Source: JBMTVT01 sp049451635 (lineage in GTDB: Bacteria; Bacteroidota; Bacteroidia; Flavobacteriales; Flavobacteriaceae). Taken from it: 25,521 nt of DNA. The stretch is taken from the NCBI GenBank assembly GCA_049451635.1, contig JBMTVT010000036.1, positions 1-25,521 on the forward strand. Reading direction: 5' to 3'. Of this stretch, positions 1 through 8,024 are shown piece after piece (position 1 is the stretch's first letter; every line of letters starts with the position of its first letter). A program made the position numbers and the translations under genes. Below the pieces are notes generated by a model that worked only from the letters and a program-made list of their open reading frames with translations, was not told the DNA's origin and did not search any database.

Positions 1-1
1 T

Positions 2-487
2 ATTACTATTGTTGAACTTTCAGATAACAATACCATTACAATTAACAATGAGAATAACAATTTAGGCATAGGAGATTACGAATTTGCTATCGATGATATA
101 AATGGACCATATAAAAACCAACCTTATTTTGAAAAAGTAGGAGCTGGGTCGCATATGCTATATGTTAGAGATAAAAATGGTTGCGGTATAGCCTCGTTAG
201 AAGTTTTTGTTTTAGGCTTCCCCAAGTTTTTTACACCAAACAGTGATGGTACAAATGATGTTTGGCAAATTAAAGGTTTAGGAAATGATTTTACTAATGC
301 CTCAAAAGTAAGTGTTTACAATCGCTATGGCAAATTAATAAAACAATTAAATGCTAAAAATGGCTATTGGGATGGAACGTTTAACGGACAAACCTTACCT
401 GAATCTGATTATTGGTTTGTGGCCGAATTAGTAGAAACAACAGGAGTTGTAAAAACTTATAAAGGGCATTTCAGCTTAATAAGATAA
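2..487 (+). CDS. Type IX-secreted protein, C-terminal part (gliding-motility-associated CHU_C sorting domain)
   Basis: The reading frame is open from the first complete codon of the window to a TAA at 485-487, so this is the last ~161 residues of a larger protein that starts to the left. The final ~85 residues, from FPKFFTPNSDGTNDVW to KGHFSLIR, form the type B (CHU_C) sorting domain: a phenylalanine- and proline-rich start, an NSDGxND motif, a VYNRYGKLI strand, a WDGTFNG turn and a GHFSL end. In Bacteroidota this domain directs export through the type IX secretion system and is processed at the cell surface. The ~75 residues before it look like the end of an Ig-like or adhesin repeat (DYEFAIDD, YVRDKNGCG). 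The cargo function lies outside the window. The stop codon directly abuts the stop of the convergent DUF349 gene. Confidence 0.9.
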   Translation: MTIVELSDNNTITINNENNNLGIGDYEFAIDDINGPYKNQPYFEKVGAGSHMLYVRDKNGCGIASLEVFVLGFPKFFTPNSDGTNDVWQIKGLGNDFTNASKVSVYNRYGKLIKQLNAKNGYWDGTFNGQTLPESDYWFVAELVETTGVVKTYKGHFSLIR

Positions 488-2413
488 CTAATAGAGTTCT
501 TTAATTTTACTTAGCTTCTCTTTCCAAAGTTTTAATGAATCTTTGTGGACTTTAATGTTATTTTTTACTTCCTTTACAACAGGATTGTCTTCATCAACAT
601 TGGTAAAGAACTGAAGGTTATTTTCTAATTGATTTATCTGTCCTTTTACTTCGTCAATTTTTTTACGAATAAAAGAACGCTCGTTATCCAAATCTCTACT
701 GTTCTCAGAGTTATTAATGGTATCTAACTTGTTTTCAAACTTAATCATTTCAACTTCATTTTTATCCATTTTCAAGTCCGTAAGCAAGTTCTCAATTGTT
801 TTTTGAAATTTGCCTTCAATGTAACGTTTATCATTAGGAACCCTTCCAAACGTTTGCCATTGCGAAATATACTCTTTTATGGTTTCAATACTTGCTTCTT
901 TTGTTCCTTTTAATTTTAGGTCTTTTAATGTGTTTAAAAGCTCATTTTTACTATTGAATGCTTCTAGCGATTCTTTGTTAGCAGCATTTCTGTTGGCATG
1001 TAATTTATCAAAATAATAATTGCATGCAGTTTTAAATTGCTTCCATATTTTATCACTATCCTTTCTAGGAACATGCCCGATTTTTTTCCAATCATTTTGA
1101 ATTTTTTTCATCAAAGGCGTTGTTGCTTCAAAATCTTCACTATCCTTATTGTCCTCAGCTATTTTGATTAATTCAAGTTTTTTATGAAGGTTTGTATGTT
1201 GATCTTTTTTTAGGGTTTTGTAGTATGCGTTTTTTTGTCTGTTAAAACTTCTAACAGATTCTTTAAACTTTGCCCAAGTTTCCTCATTTAATTTAATAGG
1301 AACTTTTCCTGTGTTAAAAAAAGTTTCACGTAAAGTTTCAACTTCTTTAATTTTTTTTTGCCAACCGGTATGAGAATTAATTTCTTGGTCTTTAATAGCA
1401 TTAATGCTGTTAATGATTTCTAATTTTTTCTCAAGGTTTTTTTCATAAACTTTATCAATTTCTTTATAATAAAGTTGTCGTTTGTCATTTATGGTTTTTG
1501 TGGCAGTTTTAAAACGCTCCCAAATTTCTTCACGATGCTCTTTTGCTACTGGTCCTAATTCTTCTTTCCACATTTTATGCAGCTCTTGCAGTTCCCTGAA
1601 AGCGCTCATAATATCTTCATATTTAGCAAGTTCTTCGGCGCGCTCTATAATCAATAACTTTTTTTCTAGATTATGCTTAAAATCTAAGTCACGTAAATCT
1701 CTGTTTAAATGTAAAAAGTCATAAAACATTTCTACATGGTGGTGGTAACTATTCCATGCGTTATTATATTTATCTCTAGGAATTGGACCTGTATTTCTCC
1801 AGCGCTCTTGTAATTCTTTAAAATGTTTGTATGTGGTGTTAATATTTTCTTCAACATTAATTAATCCTTTAAGCTCTTCAATAATTTCAAGCTTATCGGT
1901 TAAATTTTGTTTTAGGTTTTTCTCTAAGTTTTGGTAATGTTCGTTGAGTTTTTTTCTATATTCTTTATAAGCTTCCTTGTATCTTTTTTGAACAGGTGAA
2001 GTAAAGTAAAAATCTATTTCATTGCCACCATCATTTAAAAAATCCTCTTTTTTTTCGTCTAATAAGGCTTGAAATTTTGTTTTAAACTCTGTATTTATAC
2101 TGTTTACATGATTACGAATGGCTTGTACTTTTTCGTGCTTTAATAACCTTTCCAGCTCAATGGCAAGGGCCTCAAGCGACATGGAATCATATTCCTTTAC
2201 TTCTATTATATGTCTATCTTTATTGCCTTCATCTTCTGCATCTTCTGCATTAGATTCGTCAATTTCATTTAAGACTTCATCGTCTTCTCCAGGTTTTACA
2301 GAAGCTGCAAGAGTTTCATCAATTTGTTGATTTTCATTTAATTCTAATGAGTTTTCATTTGAATTAGTTTCGTTTACTCCTTCTGTTTCAGATGATTTAT
2401 TAATGTCAGACAT
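488..2413 (-). CDS. DUF349 repeat protein (function unknown)
   Basis: A predicted 641-residue cytoplasmic protein with no signal peptide or membrane helix. The first ~75 residues are very acidic and low in complexity (Glu, Asn, Asp, Ser). The rest is highly charged, helical and coiled-coil-like. It carries at least five copies of the DUF349 unit, each recognisable by a W..xG.vP....e..W..Fk pattern: ERWRNTGPIP, KMWKEELGPV, ETFFNTGKVP, NDWKKIGHVP and SQWQTFGRVP. Tandem DUF349 proteins are conserved in Bacteroidota; I know of no firm function. I chose the ATG at 2411-2413 (MSDINKS). The frame extends upstream to a TTG at 2467, but that would add a poorly conserved-looking tail. It lies 109 bases downstream of aroE on the same strand and could be co-transcribed with it. 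Confidence 0.88.
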   Translation of the reverse strand: MSDINKSSETEGVNETNSNENSLELNENQQIDETLAASVKPGEDDEVLNEIDESNAEDAEDEGNKDRHIIEVKEYDSMSLEALAIELERLLKHEKVQAIRNHVNSINTEFKTKFQALLDEKKEDFLNDGGNEIDFYFTSPVQKRYKEAYKEYRKKLNEHYQNLEKNLKQNLTDKLEIIEELKGLINVEENINTTYKHFKELQERWRNTGPIPRDKYNNAWNSYHHHVEMFYDFLHLNRDLRDLDFKHNLEKKLLIIERAEELAKYEDIMSAFRELQELHKMWKEELGPVAKEHREEIWERFKTATKTINDKRQLYYKEIDKVYEKNLEKKLEIINSINAIKDQEINSHTGWQKKIKEVETLRETFFNTGKVPIKLNEETWAKFKESVRSFNRQKNAYYKTLKKDQHTNLHKKLELIKIAEDNKDSEDFEATTPLMKKIQNDWKKIGHVPRKDSDKIWKQFKTACNYYFDKLHANRNAANKESLEAFNSKNELLNTLKDLKLKGTKEASIETIKEYISQWQTFGRVPNDKRYIEGKFQKTIENLLTDLKMDKNEVEMIKFENKLDTINNSENSRDLDNERSFIRKKIDEVKGQINQLENNLQFFTNVDEDNPVVKEVKNNIKVHKDSLKLWKEKLSKIKELY

Positions 2414-2522
2414 TTTTAAAAATGTTAAGGTTCGAAATAATACTTTAGACTTTAAATATACTAACAAGTACAGTATTTACAAAGCAGTGTTATATGTTTT
2501 AACTATTATAGGTAAGTTTTTA

Positions 2523-3260
2523 TTATAAATCCCATATAGACCATGCTTTTTCTGCTTGGTGTTTAAGCATGTTTAAACCGTTAATAATAGTAGCTTGCTT
2601 TTCTTTGCCATATTTTAAAAACTTGGTTTCTTCAGGGTTATATATCAAGTCGAATAAAATATGATTGCTATTTATGGCATTGTAGGGAATATCTGGACAA
2701 TTATCAATATTTGGAAACGTACCTAAAGGCGTACAGTTAATTATTATTTGATGGTTTTCTAAATCTTTTTCACTTAAAGTGTCATAAGAAAAATCAATAC
2801 CTTCTGATAGATTTCTAGAAACATATTTATAGGATATGTCCATAGCCTTTAAACTGTATGCTACTGCTTTACTGGCGCCACCAGTGCCTAAAATCAAGGC
2901 TTTTTTATGATGAGGTTTAATAAACGGTTTTAATGATTTTTTAAATCCGTAATAATCTGTATTATAGCCAATTAGTTTTCCTTTTTTTGAAATTTTTATG
3001 GTATTTACTGCGCCAATGGCTTTGGCTTTTTTATCAATTTTATCAAGAAATGGCATCACATCTTGTTTGTAGGGAATGGTAACATTAAGACCCTTTAAAT
3101 TGTTTGTGTTTTCTATAATTGAAGGAAATAAATCAATACTTGCAATATCAAAATTTTCATAGGAGGCATCTTTAATGTTTTCTTCTTCAAACTTTTTTTT
3201 AAAATAAGCTCTCGAAAATGAATATGATATATTTTTACCTAAAAGCCCTAATTTTTTCAT
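2523..3260 (-). CDS. aroE: Shikimate dehydrogenase AroE
   Basis: This enzyme reduces 3-dehydroshikimate to shikimate with NADPH in aromatic amino acid biosynthesis. The 245-residue product has the family landmarks in order: the substrate site SYSFSR near residue 12, NVTIPYK at 59-65 with the catalytic Lys65, GAVNT at 83-87, NTD at 100-102 with the catalytic Asp, the nucleotide-binding loop GTGGASKAV at ~125-133, NCTPLG, and GLNMLKHQ near the C-terminus. The ATG at 3258-3260 overlaps the TGA of the upstream DUF368 gene (ATGA). That overlap, and the family alignment starting at MKKLGLLG, favour it over the in-frame ATG at 3288-3290. The length is slightly short for the family (~250-280), as is usual in Bacteroidota. 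It is probably translationally coupled to the DUF368 gene. Confidence 0.96.
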   Translation of the reverse strand: MKKLGLLGKNISYSFSRAYFKKKFEEENIKDASYENFDIASIDLFPSIIENTNNLKGLNVTIPYKQDVMPFLDKIDKKAKAIGAVNTIKISKKGKLIGYNTDYYGFKKSLKPFIKPHHKKALILGTGGASKAVAYSLKAMDISYKYVSRNLSEGIDFSYDTLSEKDLENHQIIINCTPLGTFPNIDNCPDIPYNAINSNHILFDLIYNPEETKFLKYGKEKQATIINGLNMLKHQAEKAWSIWDL

Positions 3261-4273
3261 TTTGTCTTTTTTGTTTTTTGTCCGTACCATTCAAGTGCCA
3301 AAACAATAGCGATGCCAAGAAAAATATAACCAATGGCATAGTAAGTTTCGTTATTAAAGCTAGGTATATAGCGTTCGTAGTTTTTTATAACTCTATTTCC
3401 TGTTGAATCTAAAATAAAATTACCTTCTTCAGTGAGTTTATAAATGGTTTTTTTCCAAGGCCATACAACACCTAAAGAGCCAATAATAAACCCTATGATT
3501 GTTGAAAGTGTTATGCTCTTGTAATGTTTTAAAATATAGCTTAACATATGTGAAAATGTTACCAAACCAGTAACCGAGCCCAATATAAATACCCCTAAAA
3601 CTTTAAGTATTCTTATGCGTTCTACATGGTTAATAAAGCTAAAATCCCCTTTAATTACATCAAAAAATGTATCGTATAATGCATTAACAGAATCTACTAA
3701 AAGCAAAACATAGTTACCTAAAAGAATTAAAATGAAAGAGCCTGAAAAACCGGGAAGTGTCATTCCAGAAACGCTTATTATTCCACAGAAAAAAACAAAC
3801 CATAAATTATCATTTTCCTTTGCGGGATTTAAAAAACTAATGCCAATCCCAATTAAAATACCTATAGCCAAAGAGGTATAAGTTCTGTAATTCCAAGCTT
3901 TAAAATCTTTGTTTATATAATAGATGGAACCTATAATCATTCCGAAGAAAACACTCCAAACATAAAGCTCATAATGACTTATTAAATAATCAAGTATTTT
4001 TGAAATACTAAAATAACTAACTACCATTCCAAAAAACAAAAGACCCAAAAACCTACCATTTATATAGCGGTAAAAACTTTTAAATCTACCGTTTAGCAAT
4101 AACTTAAAGGCTTTGTTATTTACTTTTTTTAGCGAGTAGATAAACTCTTCATAAAAGCCTGCAACAAAAGCCACAACACCGCCAGAAACACCAGGTACCT
4201 TGTTTGCTGCACCCATACCTAAACCCTTAAGGATTAGAAAGATTTTATCGGTTAATGTTCTGGTGCTTTCCAT
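3257..4273 (-). CDS. DUF368 / PopT-type polyprenyl-phosphate transporter, second copy
   Basis: A 338-residue polytopic inner-membrane protein with roughly eight to nine hydrophobic helices. It has the two half-signatures of DUF368: GLGMGAANKVPGVSGG at residues ~17-32 and GMTLPGFSGSFILI near residue 170. DUF368 proteins (PopT) were shown in 2022 to recycle undecaprenyl phosphate across the cytoplasmic membrane for peptidoglycan and other envelope polymers. That assignment comes from the family, not from this gene. Its start lies two bases after the stop of the paralogue upstream, and its TGA overlaps the aroE start by four bases. Compared with the upstream copy it has a longer C-terminal loop between the last helices (~280-310) and differs in the first signature (NKVPG against DAVPG), so the two copies are clearly diverged. 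Confidence 0.9.
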   Translation of the reverse strand: MESTRTLTDKIFLILKGLGMGAANKVPGVSGGVVAFVAGFYEEFIYSLKKVNNKAFKLLLNGRFKSFYRYINGRFLGLLFFGMVVSYFSISKILDYLISHYELYVWSVFFGMIIGSIYYINKDFKAWNYRTYTSLAIGILIGIGISFLNPAKENDNLWFVFFCGIISVSGMTLPGFSGSFILILLGNYVLLLVDSVNALYDTFFDVIKGDFSFINHVERIRILKVLGVFILGSVTGLVTFSHMLSYILKHYKSITLSTIIGFIIGSLGVVWPWKKTIYKLTEEGNFILDSTGNRVIKNYERYIPSFNNETYYAIGYIFLGIAIVLALEWYGQKTKKTK

Positions 4274-4275
4274 AA

Positions 4276-5193
4276 CTATTTTTTAGACCCAACTTTTTCA
4301 AGAATGAAAATAGTTAAAAAGCCAAGAATTATTAATGCTAAAGCAAACAGTATTTGGTTGTTTCCTTCAAATAAACTAGGAAATACACTTTCTTGCAATA
4401 ATGGTGTTTTAATACCATTTGAATTGATACGCCATGTCAAAGTTTTTTTCCAAGGCCATACCTTATTTAAAGAGCCAAATATAAATCCAGTTAATAAAGC
4501 AAGTGTAGCATTGTGATAATTCTTAAAGAGCCATTTTAAAACATGGCTAAAACTGAGTAAACCAATAATGGCACCTCCGGCGAAAATGATAATTTTTTTA
4601 AAATCAAAATCATGTATGGCATCACTTAGGGTTTTGTAAGCTCCTATAATTATTAAAATAAAAGACCCAGAAATGCCAGGTAAAATCATGGCACATATAG
4701 CTATGGCTCCAGCGATAAATAAGAACCATGGGCTTTCGTTGGTGGCCATGGAGGGTAATTTACTTATGTAAAAAGCTATTGAGGTACCTGCTATTAAACT
4801 TACTATGGTTGCCATATTCCATTTCGTTATTTGTTTTCCAACAAAATATATACTTGCCACTATAAGGCCAAAAAAGTACGACCAGATTAAAACTGGGTGG
4901 TATTCCAATAAATATTTAGCAAGTTTCATAAAAGAAACAAAACTGATAATAATTCCAGATAAGAGTGCTAAAATAAAGTTTCCGTTTAAGGTTTTCCAAA
5001 AGGGTTTAAATCCTTTATTAAGCAAAGTTTTAAAAAGTGATATATTAACATTGCTAATGGTTTGTATGAGCTCTTCATAAATACCAGAAATAAAAGCTAT
5101 AGTACCACCTGATACCCCTGGAACAGCATCAGCAGCTCCCATTGCTAAACCTTTAAAGGAAATTATTAAGTAATCTTTGAGACGTCGTTGCAT
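4276..5193 (-). CDS. DUF368 / PopT-type polyprenyl-phosphate transporter, first copy
   Basis: A 305-residue integral membrane protein and the first gene of the popT-popT-aroE set. Signatures are GLAMGAADAVPGVSGG at residues ~15-30 and AMILPGISGSFILI in the second half. These re-entrant Pro/Gly-rich loops are typical of DUF368, the family shown to translocate C55 polyprenyl phosphate back to the cytoplasmic face. The ATG at 5191-5193 is followed by basic residues (MQRRLKDYL), fitting an inside-in N-terminus. A TAACTTTG box on the minus strand lies about 20 bases upstream. The two DUF368 genes in tandem could form a heteromer or serve different lipid carriers; the sequence cannot decide this. 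Confidence 0.92.
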   Translation of the reverse strand: MQRRLKDYLIISFKGLAMGAADAVPGVSGGTIAFISGIYEELIQTISNVNISLFKTLLNKGFKPFWKTLNGNFILALLSGIIISFVSFMKLAKYLLEYHPVLIWSYFFGLIVASIYFVGKQITKWNMATIVSLIAGTSIAFYISKLPSMATNESPWFLFIAGAIAICAMILPGISGSFILIIIGAYKTLSDAIHDFDFKKIIIFAGGAIIGLLSFSHVLKWLFKNYHNATLALLTGFIFGSLNKVWPWKKTLTWRINSNGIKTPLLQESVFPSLFEGNNQILFALALIILGFLTIFILEKVGSKK

Positions 5194-5214
5194 GTATGAT
5201 TTTTAAGCAAAAAC

Positions 5215-5222
5215 CAAAGTTA
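5215..5222 (-). promoter_or_regulatory. Candidate -7 promoter box (TAACTTTG) for the DUF368 operon
   Basis: The minus strand reads TAACTTTG, matching the Bacteroidota -7 consensus TAnnTTTG. The box ends 21 bases before the ATG of the first DUF368 gene. I see no good -33 TTTG at the expected 19-21 base spacing, so the call rests on one element. Confidence 0.45.
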
Positions 5223-5281
5223 TGCATTTTACTCGATAAATTAATGTTTAAATATTTTAAGCTTATGCTAAAGTAGTTTGC

Positions 5282-6679
5282 TTAAAGGTTTGCTTTAAGT
5301 AGGTTTTTTACCAATATTTTGTTTGCCACTTCTGGGAAAAGTTCTTCAATAATAAATGAGAATTCCTCATTTTGTTTTATAGCATTTTTTAAATGAAAAG
5401 TACCTTTGTCATTTTCATTCAATAAGAAATATAAACCAGCTAAACGATACTCGATTTCAGCATTTTCTGGGTAAAACTCAATAGCTTGCTCAAAATTGTA
5501 GATAGCCGCCTCTGGTTCCCCCAATTTTATTAGCAAGTCACCTCTTGATAGCCATGTGTTCAATTCATAATTACCCAATTCCAAAGTTCTTTTGAAACCA
5601 CGTTCGGCTTCTTCGTATAAATTTAGTCTTTGGTTAATTTGTGAATATAATTTCCAATATATAACATTTTCAGAATCAATGTTAATGGCTTTATTTATAA
5701 AATATAAGGCTTTTTGGTTATCTCCTTTTTTGTTGTAAAATTTTGTTATGGCAATCCAACCCTTATCCAAAAGAGGATCTTCATGTACGGTTCTGTCATA
5801 AAATTGGAGTGCTAAATCGTTATTGCCCAATTTTTCATAACAATTGCCAATACGCAGTAATGCGAATGATGTAGGTTCATCTAGTTTTAAAGTGATGGTG
5901 TAGTTTTCAATGGCATCTTCATAATGTTTTAATTTTTCTAAAACTTTACCACGCTCAAGATAGGCACCAACAAAAGTGTCATCAGAAATAACCGCAAAAT
6001 CAAAAGCAGTCAATGCTTTTTTGTAATCTTTTAAAGCAAAATATTGCTTGCCCAATTGGTGCCATGCAACCTCACAATAAGGATTTTTATCAAGAAAAAT
6101 ATTTAAGTATGATATGGCATCTTCATATTGGTTTAAAAATTCAAAACAATAAATAATATTATATAGTGCAGAATAATCTTCAATATCTTCTTCTAAGCAC
6201 TTCATAAAATATGCTTTTGCATTTTCATATTCATCCAAAAACAAGTACTCCATACCAATTAATGAATATAAATCAACAACATCATCATCATCATCAGTTA
6301 ATTCTAAAGCTCTTTTTAACACATCAATAGCTTGCTGATGCTCGTCTTTCTTAGAGAAAATATTAGCTTTTTGGATATAGATCTCCTCGTTCATTGGATC
6401 TAAGGTATACAGTTGGTTAAGCAACTCATCAGCCTCAATTAATTTATCCTCAAAAACATAGACTTCAACTTTAAATAATCTTAGATTAATAGATGTTGGA
6501 TGTTGGTCCAAACCTAGTTTAATAGCTTTTTTAGCTAATGCTATTTTTCCTTGATTGAGATAATGGTGAATGATGTTTTCAAATTCTTCAGAATCAAAAA
6601 ATAAAACATGATTAGTTTTCAACATTGATTCAAACTTAGTGAGAGGTAAGCTGTTGTTGTCGTCATGACTAAACTCCAT
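5282..6679 (-). CDS. Tetratricopeptide-repeat protein
   Basis: A predicted 465-residue soluble protein made almost entirely of about eleven to twelve TPR units. Examples are the helical pairs around AWHQLGKQYFALKDYKKALTAF, ALLRIGNCYEKLGNNDLAL and TWLSRGDLLIKLGEPEAA. There is no signal peptide or membrane segment, so it should be cytoplasmic. TPR arrays bind partner proteins; no enzymatic domain is visible and the partner is unknown. Similar all-TPR proteins are common in flavobacteria as single-copy genes. I chose the ATG at 6677-6679 (MEFSHDD); the frame extends only two codons further, to a TTG. It seems to be its own transcription unit, with 88 bases to the next gene downstream and 160 bases upstream. 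Confidence 0.88.
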   Translation of the reverse strand: MEFSHDDNNSLPLTKFESMLKTNHVLFFDSEEFENIIHHYLNQGKIALAKKAIKLGLDQHPTSINLRLFKVEVYVFEDKLIEADELLNQLYTLDPMNEEIYIQKANIFSKKDEHQQAIDVLKRALELTDDDDDVVDLYSLIGMEYLFLDEYENAKAYFMKCLEEDIEDYSALYNIIYCFEFLNQYEDAISYLNIFLDKNPYCEVAWHQLGKQYFALKDYKKALTAFDFAVISDDTFVGAYLERGKVLEKLKHYEDAIENYTITLKLDEPTSFALLRIGNCYEKLGNNDLALQFYDRTVHEDPLLDKGWIAITKFYNKKGDNQKALYFINKAINIDSENVIYWKLYSQINQRLNLYEEAERGFKRTLELGNYELNTWLSRGDLLIKLGEPEAAIYNFEQAIEFYPENAEIEYRLAGLYFLLNENDKGTFHLKNAIKQNEEFSFIIEELFPEVANKILVKNLLKANL

Positions 6680-6746
6680 AAGCAAATTTGTAAGATTCTA
6701 GCAGAATAAATTTAACGTTCTATTTGTTTTTTTGTTGATTATTTAA

Positions 6747-6777
6747 CAAATGTTTTTAACAAAGTAATGAACATTTG
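6747..6777. repeat. Inverted repeat CAAATGTT / AACATTTG upstream of the TPR gene
   Basis: Perfect 8-base arms at 6747-6754 and 6770-6777, separated by 15 bases. They lie in the 160-base gap between the TPR gene and the aminotransferase, both on the minus strand. The arms are far apart and AT-rich, so this is more like an operator for a dimeric regulator than a terminator, if it has a function at all. Confidence 0.25.
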
Positions 6778-6839
6778 AAATATTCATTAAACCTATTCAG
6801 TTCTTAAGTTTTGATTGTCAGAAAGTTGTAAAAATTTAT

Positions 6840-8024
6840 TTATTGTTGAATTTCATTTAAAACATCAATAATAATCTTGCATCCTTTGATGATTTCTTCG
6901 TTTGATATGGTTAAAGGAGGTGTAATTCTTGCTGCTCTAGGTTCAAAAAGTAGCCAAAAAAGTATCAAACCTGCATCTTGACATTTTAATATTAATGCAT
7001 TTGTTATGTCAGCTGAAGGTGTTATTAAAGCCAGCATCAGTCCTATGCCTCTTATTTCTGTTATCAAAGGGTGAATTAAAAGGGTTCTAAAAAGCCGTTC
7101 TTTTTCATTAATTGAATTCATCAAGGGACCTTCGGTAATTTCTTTTAATGTAGCTAGGGCAGAAGCAGCAATTACTGGATGACCACCAAAAGTTGTAATA
7201 TGCCCCAGTTTAGGGTTGTCTTGGAGTAAATCCATTAATTTGCTAGAAGCCGTAAATGCTCCAATAGGCATACCACCACCTAGTGCTTTTCCTGTCACCA
7301 GGATATCCGGGGTACAATTATAGTGTTCAAAACCAAAAAGTTTCCCTGTTCTCCCTATTCCTGGTTGGATTTCATCTAAAATTAATAGCGCACCAACATC
7401 ATCACAGCGTTTTCTAATACTTTCTAAGTAATTATTTTTTGGTACAATAAAACCAGCGCCACCTTGAATAGTTTCTAAAATAACACAAGCTGTTTTGTTT
7501 GTGATGTGCTTTAAATCTACATCATTATTAAAAGTAATAAACCTCACATCGGGGATAAGTGGCCTAAAAGCTTGTTTACGCTCTTCAAAACCCATAACAC
7601 TCATTGAGCCCATGGTGTTGCCATGATACGCATGGTGGGCTGCAATAATTTCGCTACGTCCAGTAGCTCGTTTGGCCAATTTTAGAGCACCTTCAATAGC
7701 TTCTGTTCCAGAGTTGGTCAAATAGGTTTTTTCTAATGGTTTTGGAAGATTTTTTGCAAGTAATTTAGTGAGTTCTACTGCTGGTTTTTGGATGTATTCA
7801 CCATAAACCATCACATGCATGTACTTATCTAATTGTTCTTTGATAGCCTTTACCACTTTTGGATGATTGTGTCCCAGTGGCGTAGCAGAAACACCTGCAA
7901 CAAAATCTAAATAGCCTTTATTATTGGTGTCGTAAATGCAACTTCCTTTGGCATGCGAAATTTCAATTGCCAATGGGTGAGGTGTAGTTTGTGCTTGGTA
8001 TTTAAAGAAATCTGGGCACTTCAT
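6840..8024 (-). CDS. Class III pyridoxal-phosphate aminotransferase
   Basis: The 394-residue product belongs to the fold-type I, subgroup II (class III) aminotransferases, the group of acetylornithine, ornithine and 4-aminobutyrate transaminases. Visible landmarks are NSGTEA at 104-109 (cofactor phosphate), HAYHG at 131-135 (ring stacking), LDEIQPGIGRTG at 216-227 with Asp217 against the pyridine nitrogen, and GKALGGGMPIGA at 245-256 with the Schiff-base Lys246. The substrate cannot be read from the sequence. The usual arginine-pathway neighbours are absent, so I do not call it argD. Its ATG overlaps the TGA of the upstream OstA-like gene (8021-8024), so the two are co-transcribed and probably translationally coupled. 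In many flavobacteria such genes are named only 'aspartate aminotransferase family'. Confidence 0.92.
   Translation of the reverse strand: MKCPDFFKYQAQTTPHPLAIEISHAKGSCIYDTNNKGYLDFVAGVSATPLGHNHPKVVKAIKEQLDKYMHVMVYGEYIQKPAVELTKLLAKNLPKPLEKTYLTNSGTEAIEGALKLAKRATGRSEIIAAHHAYHGNTMGSMSVMGFEERKQAFRPLIPDVRFITFNNDVDLKHITNKTACVILETIQGGAGFIVPKNNYLESIRKRCDDVGALLILDEIQPGIGRTGKLFGFEHYNCTPDILVTGKALGGGMPIGAFTASSKLMDLLQDNPKLGHITTFGGHPVIAASALATLKEITEGPLMNSINEKERLFRTLLIHPLITEIRGIGLMLALITPSADITNALILKCQDAGLILFWLLFEPRAARITPPLTISNEEIIKGCKIIIDVLNEIQQ

Noticed and set aside
2414..2467. N-terminal extension of the DUF349 gene
   Set aside because: It would start at a TTG and add 18 hydrophobic and basic residues ahead of a good ATG; the added part does not fit the acidic leader.
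3261..3290. Earlier ATG for aroE
   Set aside because: It adds ten basic residues before the family start MKKLGLLG, while the internal ATG forms the ATGA overlap typical of coupled genes.
3218..3406. 62-residue plus-strand hydrophobic frame across the aroE/DUF368 junction
   Set aside because: The hydrophobicity arises from reading the complement of Lys- and Asn-rich codons; both minus-strand genes are certain.
6282..6302. Run of ATC/TCA trinucleotides in the TPR gene as a microsatellite
   Set aside because: It simply encodes a short Asp run (TDDDDDVVD) between TPR units and is too short to call a variable repeat.
6840..8024. Calling the aminotransferase argD (acetylornithine aminotransferase)
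   Set aside because: No arginine-pathway genes are nearby, and class III motifs alone do not separate the substrates.
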